Part shown: positions 36,261-45,545 of the stretch, piece after piece
Layout of the letters: each line of letters opens with the position of its first letter
Position numbering within the stretch: position 1 is the stretch's first letter
Assembly (NCBI GenBank): GCA_020633075.1
Contig: JACKEI010000004.1
Coordinates: 1 to 64,000 of the forward strand
Source: Sandaracinaceae bacterium
Lineage (GTDB): Bacteria > Myxococcota_A > Polyangia > Polyangiales > Houyiibacteriaceae
DNA length: 64,000 nt
Direction of reading: 5' to 3'
Notes under the pieces: model-generated
Seen by the model: the letters and a program-made list of their open reading frames with translations, nothing else
Database searches by the model: none
What the model was told of the DNA's origin: nothing
Made by a program: the position numbers and the translations under genes

Positions 36261-37271
36261 TCATCGCTCGCGTACTCGGAGGCCGACCGACAGGTAGAAC
36301 GCGACGTTCCATCCATCCAAGGTCCCCACGCGTCGACCGCCCTGGTCTATCGTCATGCCTCTGAGGTAGCCCAATTCCCAGCTGAACCCGACGCGTGAGC
36401 GCGCGCGATCGTGGGCGACGCCCAGGCCAAGGGCGAGGCCGCCTGTGAATCGCTGACGCACGCTGGCTCCGTCGTCGGGGCGCTCGTCGAAGTGGGCTCG
36501 AGCGTGCATCAGACCCGCCGACGCGAGCAGGTCCAGGTGCACACGCCACGCCCCGTCCACCACGTCGAGCAAGCGCGCTCCGACCGAGCCTAGATAGGCG
36601 CGAAACGTCACGGTCCCCGCGGCATCTCCGCGGCTCCTGGCAAGGACGCTTGCTCGCGCCAGCAGACGTCGCCACTGCACGCCGAGCCCGGCATCGACAG
36701 TGACGAATTCGTTGTCGGCGCGCCGGAGCGGCAGCGGAGGAAAGATGCGGAGACCCAGCCGCGCATCCAGCACCAAGGGTGCGCATGCCACCGCCGCCAG
36801 CGCACCCGGAGATGCCGCGCCATCGTCCGTCTGGACGGCGGCCTCTGCTACCTCGACCTGCGCGGAAGGGTCCGGGTCCGAGCCCGCAGGCCGGTTGGTC
36901 GCGCGCGCGTAGGGATCGTCGCGCTCCGCGCTCGCGAGCTCCCGGAGTGCCTCGTCCGTATGCAGCAGCTCCGCCAGGACGATGGCGATGAGGCGGACCC
37001 GGAGCTCGTCGGGCGTGTCGCCCCAGGGCACGAAGCGCACCAGTACCCGCCCGTCGCGTACGATCGACACGCGCGCCCGCTCCCCAGAGCACTCGTCAAT
37101 CCGAAAGATCGCGTCGACCTCGCCGACTTCGATGCGCAAGACCTCCGCGAGCCGGGTCGCGTCCAACCACGGCACGTCGCAGGCCTCCACCACCTGAGCG
37201 GAGACGACGGTTGGCCCCAAGCCGACCGCGAGGACTAGGGCAAAGCCAAGAAGCCACCTCACTCGAGCCAC
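36261..37271 (-). CDS. Secreted/outer-membrane barrel-like protein of an ECF operon
   Basis: 336 aa from GTG 37271, overlapping the FecR-like gene by 13 bp. Signal peptide cleaved near VVSAQ. The first 120 aa are alpha/beta (ARVSIVRDGRVLVRFVPWGDTPDELRVRLIAIVLAELL); the second half alternates amphipathic strands (RLGLRIFPPL, TVDAGLGVQWRR, FRAYLGSVGARLL, NVAFYLSVGLRVRER) like a small outer-membrane barrel. No named family. Third gene of a sigma/FecR/effector module often seen in myxobacteria. Confidence 0.7.
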   Translation of the reverse strand: MARVRWLLGFALVLAVGLGPTVVSAQVVEACDVPWLDATRLAEVLRIEVGEVDAIFRIDECSGERARVSIVRDGRVLVRFVPWGDTPDELRVRLIAIVLAELLHTDEALRELASAERDDPYARATNRPAGSDPDPSAQVEVAEAAVQTDDGAASPGALAAVACAPLVLDARLGLRIFPPLPLRRADNEFVTVDAGLGVQWRRLLARASVLARSRGDAAGTVTFRAYLGSVGARLLDVVDGAWRVHLDLLASAGLMHARAHFDERPDDGASVRQRFTGGLALGLGVAHDRARSRVGFSWELGYLRGMTIDQGGRRVGTLDGWNVAFYLSVGLRVRER

Positions 37272-38431
37272 CCGCGAATGACGTCCGCGGACGGTCCCTC
37301 AGGGTGTAGCTCCAGGTAACGGCGCCCCGCAGCGTCCATACGGGGGTCTCCGTCCGAACGCAGCGCGCGGACGAGCCGCGCGCGGGCAGGCTCCTGCAGC
37401 GCGGCGGGTAGACCCATCGCGAGGCTGCGCTGGAGGGCGACCACGGCGCCGCCGGGGTCACCCAGACGCTCGAGGCGCAGGCGCCCGAGGGTGTACGCCG
37501 CGATCGCGGCAGAGCCACTCGAGGAGTGTCGATCCACGATGCGCTCCAACGGCAGGAGGGCATCATCGGGGTGCCCGGAGAGGCGCGCGAGATCCGCTAG
37601 GCGCATCAGATCATCGACCCGCTGCGCGCGTGCCGTCTCGCGCAGGAACCCCTCTTCTCCGAGCGCATCGTACGCCTCGTCGTAGCGGCCAGCGGCGAGA
37701 TGCTCGCGCCAAACGGCGCCCGGACGCGCGGCTCGCTGGGCATCCCTCGTTGGGTCCGGCACCGGTGCGGCCACGGGCTCGAGAGCTTCCGCCTCCTCCT
37801 CGAGAGGTGCCGGGAGCTGGGGCGCCGGCGGCATCGCGAGCGACTGTCCGGCGCTCAAACGCTGTACGTGGTCAGGGACCCGGTCTCCGTGCACGAGCAC
37901 AGCACCCCGCTGGACATGGACCTCTACGTGCTCCCCGTCGCGATCCACGGTGAACACCGTCCCGACGACTTCGATGCTGAGCGGACCGCACTCGATCTCC
38001 CAGCGTCGCGGACCGTGCGGCCTCACGCGGAAGACCACCTGACCGCCGCGCAGCGCGAGGCGCACGTTCTGGGGCGTGGTGTCGAGGAGGTCCACGTGAC
38101 TCCCTGCGGCGAGCTCGAGCTGGGAGCCATCGTCGAACCGGAAGATCTCCGTGCGCGTCGCCTCGAGCGCCGACGGCAGCGGCGAACCGTCGGCAAGCCG
38201 CAGCGGCCCCGCTTCGCTTCGGGTGAGCGACCAGCCCAGAGCACCACCCGATGCGAGAAGCCCCAACGTCATGGCCGCCGCGAGGATCACCCGCATGTTC
38301 GGGCGGCGCCGCCCGTGCGACGGCTTTGCGCGACGGCCACCCTCGATGCGGCGCCAGAGCGCCTGCACCTTTCGCTCGTCGACATCGGATGCGAGAGCAT
38401 CGCGAGCTCGCTCGATGCGTTGGTCGGTCAT
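37259..38431 (-). CDS. FecR-domain anti-sigma-like protein with TPR region
   Basis: 390 aa. Short cytoplasmic N-terminus, TM helix at about residues 46-68 (VILAAAMTLGLLASGGALGWSL), FecR domain (FRFDDGSQLELAAGSHVDLL, LRGGQVVFRVRP, IEVVGTVFTVDRDG, VHVQRGAVLV), then a helical repeat region resembling TPRs (residues about 240-385). FecR proteins transmit periplasmic or outer-membrane signals to a sigma factor. ATG overlaps the sigma stop (ATGA). Confidence 0.85.
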   Translation of the reverse strand: MTDQRIERARDALASDVDERKVQALWRRIEGGRRAKPSHGRRRPNMRVILAAAMTLGLLASGGALGWSLTRSEAGPLRLADGSPLPSALEATRTEIFRFDDGSQLELAAGSHVDLLDTTPQNVRLALRGGQVVFRVRPHGPRRWEIECGPLSIEVVGTVFTVDRDGEHVEVHVQRGAVLVHGDRVPDHVQRLSAGQSLAMPPAPQLPAPLEEEAEALEPVAAPVPDPTRDAQRAARPGAVWREHLAAGRYDEAYDALGEEGFLRETARAQRVDDLMRLADLARLSGHPDDALLPLERIVDRHSSSGSAAIAAYTLGRLRLERLGDPGGAVVALQRSLAMGLPAALQEPARARLVRALRSDGDPRMDAAGRRYLELHPEGPSADVIRGWLE

Positions 38432-39015
38432 GTGGCCTCCAAGAGCGTCTTGACCACAGTGTCCGCGCGCGCGATGCGGCGCTTGGCAGTCGCCAAGCTA
38501 CAGTCAGCGAGCTCGGCGACTTCCACCAGGGAGTGCCCGTGAAGACGTCGCAGGATCCATGCGATCCGCTCGGCCGGTCCGAGTCGGTCGAGCGCGTCGT
38601 CGATGATGGTCAAGTCGGCGTGCGCCTCCTGGCCCGCCGCCTGATTGGCCTGGGCCACGAGTGGGGCGTAGCCCTCGAACGTGCGATCCAGGCCGAGCAA
38701 CCGCCGGAGGCGCTGACGACGGAGGCGCTTGTAGACCCGGTGCACGGTCATGCGGCGTAGCCATGGGGCGAAGCGGGCGGGCTGCCGCAGGTCGGAGAGC
38801 TCATCGAAGGCCGAGACGAACACGTCCTGGACGACGTCCTCCGCGTCCGCGTCGTTGCGCAGCATCCGCCTCGCCAGGCTGAGCACGGTGGCCACGTGAC
38901 GCCGGTAAAGGGCCTCCTCCGCCCAGAGATCGCCGTCGAGCGCGCGAGCAACGAGAAACTCGTCTTCCGGCGCGGGCTCACCGAGGCGCTGAATCGGAAC
39001 GAAGGCAGACGTCAC
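38428..39015 (-). CDS. ECF RNA polymerase sigma factor
   Basis: 195 aa. Sigma2 region (ALYRRHVATVLSLARRMLRNDADAEDVVQDVFVSAFDEL) and sigma4 HTH (LGPAERIAWILRRLHGHSLVEVAELADCSLATAKRRI) separated by a short linker. First gene of a coupled operon with a FecR-like protein and a secreted barrel-like protein, so its activity is probably controlled by the FecR partner. The AT-richer gap 39016-39157 upstream may carry its own promoter. Confidence 0.93.
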   Translation of the reverse strand: MTSAFVPIQRLGEPAPEDEFLVARALDGDLWAEEALYRRHVATVLSLARRMLRNDADAEDVVQDVFVSAFDELSDLRQPARFAPWLRRMTVHRVYKRLRRQRLRRLLGLDRTFEGYAPLVAQANQAAGQEAHADLTIIDDALDRLGPAERIAWILRRLHGHSLVEVAELADCSLATAKRRIARADTVVKTLLEAT

Positions 39016-39157
39016 GGTGACATTGGACCCCGAGCGACGACAAACGGCTCATGAATTCTGGAGAATGAGTGTTGGGCGGAGTGACGCACGGAAACGTGAG
39101 CCGAAGCGAGGCGCTGGCGGTCCATGCCTCTGAAACGCTTCACGGGGGATTGCATCC

Positions 39158-41116
39158 ATGCTCACACGCTCGACCTTGTTCGCCGCCGCCCTTCTGGCTC
39201 TCTTCCCTCCGCTCGCGCAGTCGCTCGCCACGGGCTGCGTGGATCGTCCGCTTCGACCACTCGTTCCGTGCACGCTGTCGGGCGTCATCAACGAGGTCGA
39301 CATCACGGCGGTCAGCGCGCTGGATCTCATCTTCCTCGTGGACAACTCGGGCTCCATGGGTGAGGAGCAGGACGCGCTCATCTCCGAGATTCCCCGGTTG
39401 GTGACCATCCTCGCGACGGGCGAGCTCCCCGACGGATCCTCCTTCGAGCCCGTGGCGAGCCTCCGGGTCGGCGTGATCACGAGCGACATGGGTGTCGGCG
39501 GGATCGAAATCAACGCTGCCGCGCACTGCTTCACACCTCTCGGCGACGACGGGGTCCTGCTCACGGCCCATCGAGGCACCCGTACGGACTGCGCGGAAGC
39601 GTATCCGCCCTTCCTCGACTTCGCGTCAGCGACGGCGAACGCGAGCACGTTTGCAGAAGACGTGCGCTGCCTGGCCAACACGGGGAGTGAAGGATGCGCC
39701 TTCGAGCAACAGCTCGAGGCAGTGCTGAAGGCCCTGACGCCCTCAACGTCGACCTTGACGTTCCCCCAGACACGCGGCGGCGTCGAGGTCCGCAACACCG
39801 TCGGCCACGGCGACACGGAGAACGCGGTGGACCGGGGCGACGGCACGCGCGAGAGCTTTCTTCGGCCCGACTCACTGCTGGCGATCGTCGTGATCACGGA
39901 CGAGGATGACTGCTCGAGCGCCGATCTGGACCTGTACGACATATCGACAGGCAACAGCACGTACCCGGTGCCGACCTTTCGCGACGCAGACAACCAGCTT
40001 CAGCTCGCGTCCGGTCGTCAGTGCGCGACGTACCGCGACGTCCAACACCCGATCTCGCGGTACGTCGATGGCCTGCTCGCGCTGCGTGCGGGCGCAGAGA
40101 GCCGCCTCATCTTCGCGCTGGTCGGCGGGATCGCGCCGGAGGTCGTCGCGGCCAACAGCGAGACGATTACCGAGAACGATGTGCCGCTGCTCGTCCACGA
40201 CTACGCGGGCATCCTCGACGACCCGTCGATGCTGGAGGTGGCAAACTCCGTCGGGAACGACCTCGTGCCGGGCTGCGTGCGGCCCAACCCAAGCGCCCCG
40301 ACGAACGAGCGCCTGCAGAACAAGGCGTTTCCCCCTCGCCGCCTCGTGCGGGTCGCGGAGGGGTTGCAGGCCGCGGGCGCCACAGGTGTGGTGGCCTCGA
40401 TCTGCGAGGCCGTGGACGCCGAGAACGGCGACTACCGCGCCAATTTCGGGCCGGCGATTGACGCCATCGTCGCCGCCATCGCGTCGAAGATCCCGAGCAG
40501 CTGTCTCCCGCGCCCCCTCATCCGCAACGGGCTCGGGAAGGTGCCATGCAGTGTCTTGGAGGTTCTGCCTCTCGGAGCGACCTGCGCCGAACATGCGGGT
40601 CGAGGCCGCGACGCCCAACCGGTCCGCGTGACCGAGGACGGTCGCGAGGTGTGTAGCGTCGAGCAGGTCGCGCCCACCCTCGAGCTGCGCGAAGCAGGCG
40701 TGGACCCCGCCGGTCCCGGGTGGTTCTACGACGACTACTCGGCGCGCGTCGAGGAGGACTGCGCGGACGAGCGCAGGCAACAAGTACGCTTCACGAGCGG
40801 CGCTGAACCCACGTTGGGCGCGAGCTTCCGGCTGGAGTGCCTCACACCGATCTCTCCGCCGGAGTCGGTCGTGGACATTGGGACGTCGTGCGAGTCGAAC
40901 GCGGAGCGCTGTACGCTCGTGGGGGCTGAGCTCCAACGGCTCCGCTCACAATACGACCGCCCGAACGCGGAGCTGCGCTGCGACGACTACTCGAACACAT
41001 GCCGCTTGGTTTGCACCTCGGACGCCGACTGCCCTGGTGGCTACGTCTGCTACGACCAACGCGCGGGGAACCTCGGCAGCGCCCCCTACTGCATCAGTCC
41101 AACCTGTGAGTTCTGA
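39158..41116 (+). CDS. Secreted von Willebrand factor A-domain protein
   Basis: 652 aa. N-terminal signal (LFAAALLALFPPLAQSLATGC, possibly a weak lipobox). VWA domain with MIDAS start DLIFLVDNSGSMGEEQDAL, a later Thr/Asp region and IVVITDEDDCSS. The C-terminal 180 aa contain many paired Cys (CEF end, TCRLVCTSDADCPGGYVCY), a disulfide-rich module common in myxobacterial VWA proteins. VWA domains bind proteins or metal; the ligand is unknown. Monocistronic. Confidence 0.85.
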   Translation: MLTRSTLFAAALLALFPPLAQSLATGCVDRPLRPLVPCTLSGVINEVDITAVSALDLIFLVDNSGSMGEEQDALISEIPRLVTILATGELPDGSSFEPVASLRVGVITSDMGVGGIEINAAAHCFTPLGDDGVLLTAHRGTRTDCAEAYPPFLDFASATANASTFAEDVRCLANTGSEGCAFEQQLEAVLKALTPSTSTLTFPQTRGGVEVRNTVGHGDTENAVDRGDGTRESFLRPDSLLAIVVITDEDDCSSADLDLYDISTGNSTYPVPTFRDADNQLQLASGRQCATYRDVQHPISRYVDGLLALRAGAESRLIFALVGGIAPEVVAANSETITENDVPLLVHDYAGILDDPSMLEVANSVGNDLVPGCVRPNPSAPTNERLQNKAFPPRRLVRVAEGLQAAGATGVVASICEAVDAENGDYRANFGPAIDAIVAAIASKIPSSCLPRPLIRNGLGKVPCSVLEVLPLGATCAEHAGRGRDAQPVRVTEDGREVCSVEQVAPTLELREAGVDPAGPGWFYDDYSARVEEDCADERRQQVRFTSGAEPTLGASFRLECLTPISPPESVVDIGTSCESNAERCTLVGAELQRLRSQYDRPNAELRCDDYSNTCRLVCTSDADCPGGYVCYDQRAGNLGSAPYCISPTCEF

Positions 41117-41179
41117 GTCGCCCGCCTCGTTGCACCCCGGGCCCGCACCCGAGCCGCTGGAGTCGGCCGCCTTGGACCC

Positions 41180-42205
41180 TCACCGGAACGCGCCGGTGTG
41201 ATGCACGCGGCCGGCGAGCTCGGCCAGCAGGTTCACGCCGCACATGAACGTCGAGGCCTCGGGGATGCCCAGCCAGCGCAGCTCGAGGTGACGCTCCTTG
41301 CTCGCCACCAACACCCCCGGGAGCTCGACCAGCAGGCGCGCGCCGTACTCGCTCAGGAACCCCTGCGGGATGCCCTCCGCGTGACCGTCCGCGATCACCA
41401 CGCGGAACTCGGGCAGCTCCCGCGTGACGGGCAGAGCCAGGATCACGCGTGGCCCGCCCGTGAACCAACGCACCAGCGCGGTCACGTCCCCCTGCGCGGT
41501 GGGGACCGTCAGCGAGGGCGGCGTGGGCGCGTCCCACGTGCCGCCCGCGCGAGTGAGGGTCGCGTCCGGCAGCGCCGCCGCCAGCGCGTCCAACGCATCG
41601 GCACCCACGGACGCGAGCGCGCCCACCACGTCTGCCATCACGTCCACGCCAAAGTAGCGGGCGCCACTCAGGCTGAGCTCCACCATGTCTCCGCGCGACG
41701 TGACAGTGGCGTCGCTCAGCGACCGGGTCAGCGTCGCCTGCAGCGCAGGCGTCCAGGCCCGCTTCACACCTGCGTGGTCCTGCCCCTTGACGATGAAGTC
41801 GCGGTCGAAGCGCTGGTGACCAAGGGGCAGGTCCTGCGCGCCGAGGGCGCGGCCGACGCTCGCGAGCGCACCCGCAGGCGCGACGTGGAACGCTGGTCCA
41901 CGGCCGAGGGTGAAGCGCGCCCGCGCGCGGGTGTAGGCCTCCTTCGACTTGCCAAAGCCCGTGATGCGGACGTCGACGCGCACCACCGCGCTGCCGACAC
42001 GCAGGTCGAGCTGGTCGCGTCGCTCCGTGGACCAGAACGGCCGCTTCTCGTCGAGGTACTCGCCGCCCCGCTTCTCCGCCAGCTGCGCCCAGACCGCCCT
42101 GCGCCCCGCGTCGGTGCTGTTGGCTCCGGCTTGGACCAACGCGGCGTAGCCGCCGAACACGAGCGCTCCCAACGACAGCAGTCCGATGATCCCGGCGAGC
42201 CCCAT
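41180..42205 (-). CDS. Membrane-anchored hypothetical protein, paralogue A
   Basis: 341 aa. One N-terminal TM helix (GIIGLLSLGALVFGGYAAL) then a soluble region. It is clearly homologous over its whole length to the gene at 43143-44198: shared YTRARARF.LG.GP.F, DVVGALASVGAD.LDALAAALPDATLT, GTW.APTPP.LT.PT and the identical-pattern ending LELRWLGIPE...F..GVNLLA...VH.TGAFR. No known family recognised. Tandem duplication with two unrelated small genes in between. Confidence 0.75.
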   Translation of the reverse strand: MGLAGIIGLLSLGALVFGGYAALVQAGANSTDAGRRAVWAQLAEKRGGEYLDEKRPFWSTERRDQLDLRVGSAVVRVDVRITGFGKSKEAYTRARARFTLGRGPAFHVAPAGALASVGRALGAQDLPLGHQRFDRDFIVKGQDHAGVKRAWTPALQATLTRSLSDATVTSRGDMVELSLSGARYFGVDVMADVVGALASVGADALDALAAALPDATLTRAGGTWDAPTPPSLTVPTAQGDVTALVRWFTGGPRVILALPVTRELPEFRVVIADGHAEGIPQGFLSEYGARLLVELPGVLVASKERHLELRWLGIPEASTFMCGVNLLAELAGRVHHTGAFR

Positions 42206-42328
42206 GGTGCTGCCTCTCTAGCCCGGCACGGGCGCGTCTGCCATGCAGCGGCACGCTTCGTGCTCCGTCTGCCGTGAACAGCGGTACTGTGCCGCTCGGT
42301 GGACTCTCGCGCGGGCTCGCGGGCGCGC

Positions 42329-42568
42329 CTACTCGCCGACGATGGCCTTTGCCAGCTCGTCCGGCGTGGCGTGCTCGAGGTCGGCCACCAGGCAGGCCAC
42401 GCGCGCGATCTCGGCGAGCCCGTGCCGCGCGCGCTCGCGGTCAGCCTCCTTCGGCGACGTGAGCAGCGCCCCTTCGCGCGCGATGAAGGCCGCGGCCAGC
42501 TCGCGAAACAAGTAGACCCGGTTCTCGATGGTGCTCTCGGCGGCGCGTTGCTTCTTGCTCATCGCCAC
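42329..42568 (-). CDS. Small hypothetical protein
   Basis: 79 aa, charged and helical (KKQRAAESTIENRVYLFRELAAAFIAREGALL; RARHGLAEIARVACLVADLEHATPDELAKAIVGE). No signal or TM. Codon use matches neighbours and there is no overlapping better gene, so it is probably real. Function unknown; it lies between the two paralogues. Confidence 0.6.
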   Translation of the reverse strand: MAMSKKQRAAESTIENRVYLFRELAAAFIAREGALLTSPKEADRERARHGLAEIARVACLVADLEHATPDELAKAIVGE

Positions 42569-42629
42569 ACGCTACACCCCGGAGCGCCCGGGAGCACTAT
42601 CGCCGCGCTGCGTCCAGCTCGGGGTCCCC

Positions 42630-42983
42630 TCAGTGGGCCACGGCGCGCCAGATGGCGGCGTTCAGCTCCGCGATGGCGAAGGGCTTCAGCAAGACCTCGC
42701 CGATCTCCGACAGGTCTTCGGGCCCGTCGTAGCCCGCCGTGATCAGGATGATGGGGAGCGAGGGACAGGTCGCCCGCAGCCGCTCGGCCAGCGCCACCCC
42801 GCCGAGCCGGGGCATGCGCAGATCGGTGACGACGATGTCCGGGGTGTCCGTCTCATACAGCTCGAGCGCGTGTTGCCCGTCCTGGGCCCGGACCACACGG
42901 AAACCCGAGTCTTCGATGAGCATCCCGACCGAGTCGCAGATGGCTGCGTTGTCGTCCACGATCATGACGGTGAGCTGGGCCAT
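42630..42983 (-). CDS. Single-domain response regulator (CheY-like)
   Basis: 117 aa from ATG 42983. Complete receiver domain: acidic pair in VMIVDDNAAIC, phospho-acceptor Asp in DIVVTDLRMPRLGG, Thr in ILITAGYDG and Lys in VLLKPFAIAEL. No output domain, so it should act by protein interaction. No kinase gene is adjacent. Confidence 0.92.
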   Translation of the reverse strand: MAQLTVMIVDDNAAICDSVGMLIEDSGFRVVRAQDGQHALELYETDTPDIVVTDLRMPRLGGVALAERLRATCPSLPIILITAGYDGPEDLSEIGEVLLKPFAIAELNAAIWRAVAH

Positions 42984-43142
42984 ACATGTCCACATGCGGG
43001 GCGGGCGAAGGGGAAGAGGTGCGCGCCGCAGCCTGCCCAGGGTGGCGCGCCGTGCTGCCGATTACCATGGGCATTTTTCCCTACACGCACCGACGACCTC
43101 GTTCAGGGAGGCCCCAAACGAGGTACCGCGCGCGGGCTCTCT

Positions 43143-44198
43143 CTAACGGAACGCGCCGGTGCGGTGCACGCTGCTGGCGATGTCCGCGAGCAGGTTCACC
43201 CCCGACGTGAACGCGGTGGGCTCGGGGATGCCCAGCCAGCGGAGCTCCAGCTGCTGCGCGCGGCTCTCCACCAGCGCGCCGGGCAGCTCGATCAGCAGCC
43301 GCAGGCCGTAGTCGCTGAGCAGCCCGGTGGGGACACCCTCCGCCTGGCCGTCCTTGATCACCACCCGGAACGCGGGCAGCTCCCGTGGCAGCGGCAGCGT
43401 CAGGCTCACCCGCGGCCCGCCCCTCCACCAGTAGACCGTGGCCCTCGCGTTCCCGTGCGTGGTTGGGATCGTCAGCAACGGAGGTGTCGGCGCCTCCCAC
43501 GTGCCCGCCGCCGGCGTGAGCGTGGCGTCGGGGAGCGCGGCGGCCAGCGCGTCCAGGCCATCCGCCCCCACGGACGCGAGCGCGCCCACCACGTCCAGCA
43601 TCTCGTCCAGGCCCAGTGTGCGGGCGCCCAACGTGTGCAGGGTGACCTCGTGCCCGTCGGAGCTCACCGTCGCAACGGGCAGGCTGCGCGCGAGCGTGGC
43701 CTGGGTGCGCAGCGAGAAGGCCGCCTTGATGCCGCTCGGGTCCTCTCCGGTCACGATGAACATGTGGTCGAAGGCCTCGTCGCCCAGGGGCACGTCTTGA
43801 AACCCGAGGGAGCGGCCGACGTCGGCCAGCACGCCCGCCGCGGTGGCGCGAAAGCGCGGGCCCGCGCCGAGGACGAAGCGCGCGCGCGCCCGCGTGTAGA
43901 CCGACTTCGAGGAACCCAGCGCGTCGGAGTGCAGGTCCAGCTTCACCGTGGCCTGTGCCACGCGCGCCTCGATCACCCCGTGGGCGTAGGGCTGCGCGGC
44001 GTACTTGGCCCTGTGACCCTCATCAAAGCGAGCTCCGCGCCTCACGGCCACCGCCTTCCACGCCGCCAAGCGCTTCTCCGCCGCGCTGTGCTGCGCCGAC
44101 AACATCCCGACGCCCAGCCCGATCACGGCCAACGTCCCCACCACGATCGCCGCGACACCCACGTCTGGCCTCCTATGCGCCCGCCAGCGCGTCGTCAC
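43143..44198 (-). CDS. Membrane-anchored hypothetical protein, paralogue B
   Basis: 351 aa. N-terminal TM helix (VAAIVVGTLAVIGLGVGML) and a soluble body homologous to paralogue A at 41180-42205, strongest in the last 80 residues (FRVVI.DG.AEG.P.G.LS.YG.RLL.ELPG.LV). Both proteins lack Cys-rich or catalytic-looking motifs. Family unknown. The gene has no close upstream partner; 139 bp separate it from the divergent desaturase operon. Confidence 0.75.
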   Translation of the reverse strand: MTTRWRAHRRPDVGVAAIVVGTLAVIGLGVGMLSAQHSAAEKRLAAWKAVAVRRGARFDEGHRAKYAAQPYAHGVIEARVAQATVKLDLHSDALGSSKSVYTRARARFVLGAGPRFRATAAGVLADVGRSLGFQDVPLGDEAFDHMFIVTGEDPSGIKAAFSLRTQATLARSLPVATVSSDGHEVTLHTLGARTLGLDEMLDVVGALASVGADGLDALAAALPDATLTPAAGTWEAPTPPLLTIPTTHGNARATVYWWRGGPRVSLTLPLPRELPAFRVVIKDGQAEGVPTGLLSDYGLRLLIELPGALVESRAQQLELRWLGIPEPTAFTSGVNLLADIASSVHRTGAFR

Positions 44199-44337
44199 CG
44201 TTGCTCACCGCCACAGGGTGTCCTCTGTGCGACGCCGCAGCAATCCGCGCGCGTGAGCCGGGGCCAGAAGCGGAGGGCATCGCGGCGCGGGGTCAGAAAG
44301 TCTGTAACGCAGGTCGCGTCCGCGCCCTCTAAGAGGA

Positions 44338-45009
44338 GTGACCCTGCGCCCTCACCCGCTCTGGCAGCGACTCGGTGGCCTCGCCGTGTTCGCGGGGGGA
44401 GTGACTTGGGTCGCGTTGGCGGTGCGGGTGGGGACCCTGACGGCTCCCACCGTGGCGGGCTGGCTCGCTGCGGGGCTGGGTCTGGTGTTCGGCTGGGCGC
44501 TGGCGGACCTGGTGTCCGGGCTCTTTCACTACTGGGCCGACGAGCTGGCCAGCGAACACACGCCCTGGCTGGGGCGGAACCTCATCGTCCCGTTTCGGGA
44601 GCACCACCACGACCCGCTGGCGATGACGCAGCACGGCGTCGGCGAGACCAACGGCGACAACGCGCTCGGTGCGCTGCTGGTGATGGTGGCGTTCTTGGCG
44701 CTCGGGCCAGCGGGGCCCGGCTCCGCGCTGCAGGCTGCGCTCGCGGCAGGGGTGCTGGGGTTCTCGGGGGCGGTGCTGCTGACCAACCAGATTCACAAGT
44801 GGGCCCACGTGCGCCACGCCCCGCGCGCGGTGCGCTTCCTGCAGCGGCACCGTGTGCTGCTCGCGCCCGTGCACCACGCTCAGCACCACCGCGCCCACGA
44901 CCGCGCCTACTGCATCACGTCGGGTTGGTTCAACCCCTTCCTAGACCGCATCCTTCCTCGACGGCCCCACCTCGCAGAGACGCGCCGTCAGCCCCGGAGC
45001 ATTCCTTGA
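44338..45009 (+). CDS. carF: CarF/TMEM189 (PEDS1)-like plasmanylethanolamine desaturase
   Basis: 223 aa from GTG 44338, preceded directly by aagagga. The family His set is all present: LFHYWADE, FREHHHDP, TQHGVGETNGDN, NQIHKWAHV and APVHHAQHH, within about four hydrophobic segments. In Myxococcus, CarF introduces the vinyl-ether bond of plasmalogens and is needed for light-induced carotenogenesis; human TMEM189 does the same reaction. It starts a five-gene operon and its stop overlaps the TTG of folE. A C-terminal Arg-rich tail is short. Confidence 0.9.
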   Translation: MTLRPHPLWQRLGGLAVFAGGVTWVALAVRVGTLTAPTVAGWLAAGLGLVFGWALADLVSGLFHYWADELASEHTPWLGRNLIVPFREHHHDPLAMTQHGVGETNGDNALGALLVMVAFLALGPAGPGSALQAALAAGVLGFSGAVLLTNQIHKWAHVRHAPRAVRFLQRHRVLLAPVHHAQHHRAHDRAYCITSGWFNPFLDRILPRRPHLAETRRQPRSIP

Positions 45010-45545
45010 GCAAACACGACAAGACCCCCGACATCACCATCGCAGGCTGGCTCGCGCAGAACGTCACCGACGACCCGCGCGCGCTGGCCTGGTTCGACGC
45101 GGAGGAGTGCGAGCCGCGCATCCGGCGCGCCTACCGCGACCTCCTGAGCGGCTACCAGGTGGACCCCGAGAGCGTGCTCAAGACCACTCGCATGCTGGAC
45201 GACAGCGAGGCGCGCGGCGTGGTGACGGTCTCGGACATCACGTTCTTCTCCATCTGCGCTCACCACTTCCTGCCCTTCTTCGGGCACGCCACGCTCAGCT
45301 ACCTGCCCGGCCGGCGCATCCTGGGGCTGGGCAAGCTGCCGCGCCTGGTGGACGCGCTGTCGCGTCGCTTCATGATCCAAGAGGACCTCACCGCACAGCT
45401 GGCCCAGGTCCTGATGGAGGCGGGTGAGGCGCGCGGCGCGAAGGTGATCACGGACGCGCGGCACCTCTGCATGTGCGCGCGTGGCCCGTCGCAGCCCGGC
45501 GCCAGCACGCGCGTCGAGGTGGCCCTGGGCGAGCTCGCGCCGTGA
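45006..45545 (+). CDS. folE: GTP cyclohydrolase I
   Basis: 179 aa from TTG 45006, overlapping the desaturase stop (TTGA). Converts GTP to dihydroneopterin triphosphate. Zinc ligands C84 and H87 (ICAHHFLPFFG) and C155 (HLCMCARG) are present, with the family QEDLTAQLAQVL helix. Slightly shorter than E. coli FolE (222 aa). Being inside a coupled operon with an ether-lipid desaturase rather than folate genes is unusual: it may feed a biopterin-type cofactor. That link is inference. Confidence 0.93.
   Translation: MSKHDKTPDITIAGWLAQNVTDDPRALAWFDAEECEPRIRRAYRDLLSGYQVDPESVLKTTRMLDDSEARGVVTVSDITFFSICAHHFLPFFGHATLSYLPGRRILGLGKLPRLVDALSRRFMIQEDLTAQLAQVLMEAGEARGAKVITDARHLCMCARGPSQPGASTRVEVALGELAP

Noticed and set aside
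42528..45005. Long plus-strand frame running into folE
   Set aside because: Only the part from TTG 45006 matches GTP cyclohydrolase I; upstream is antisense to paralogue B and out of frame with the desaturase.
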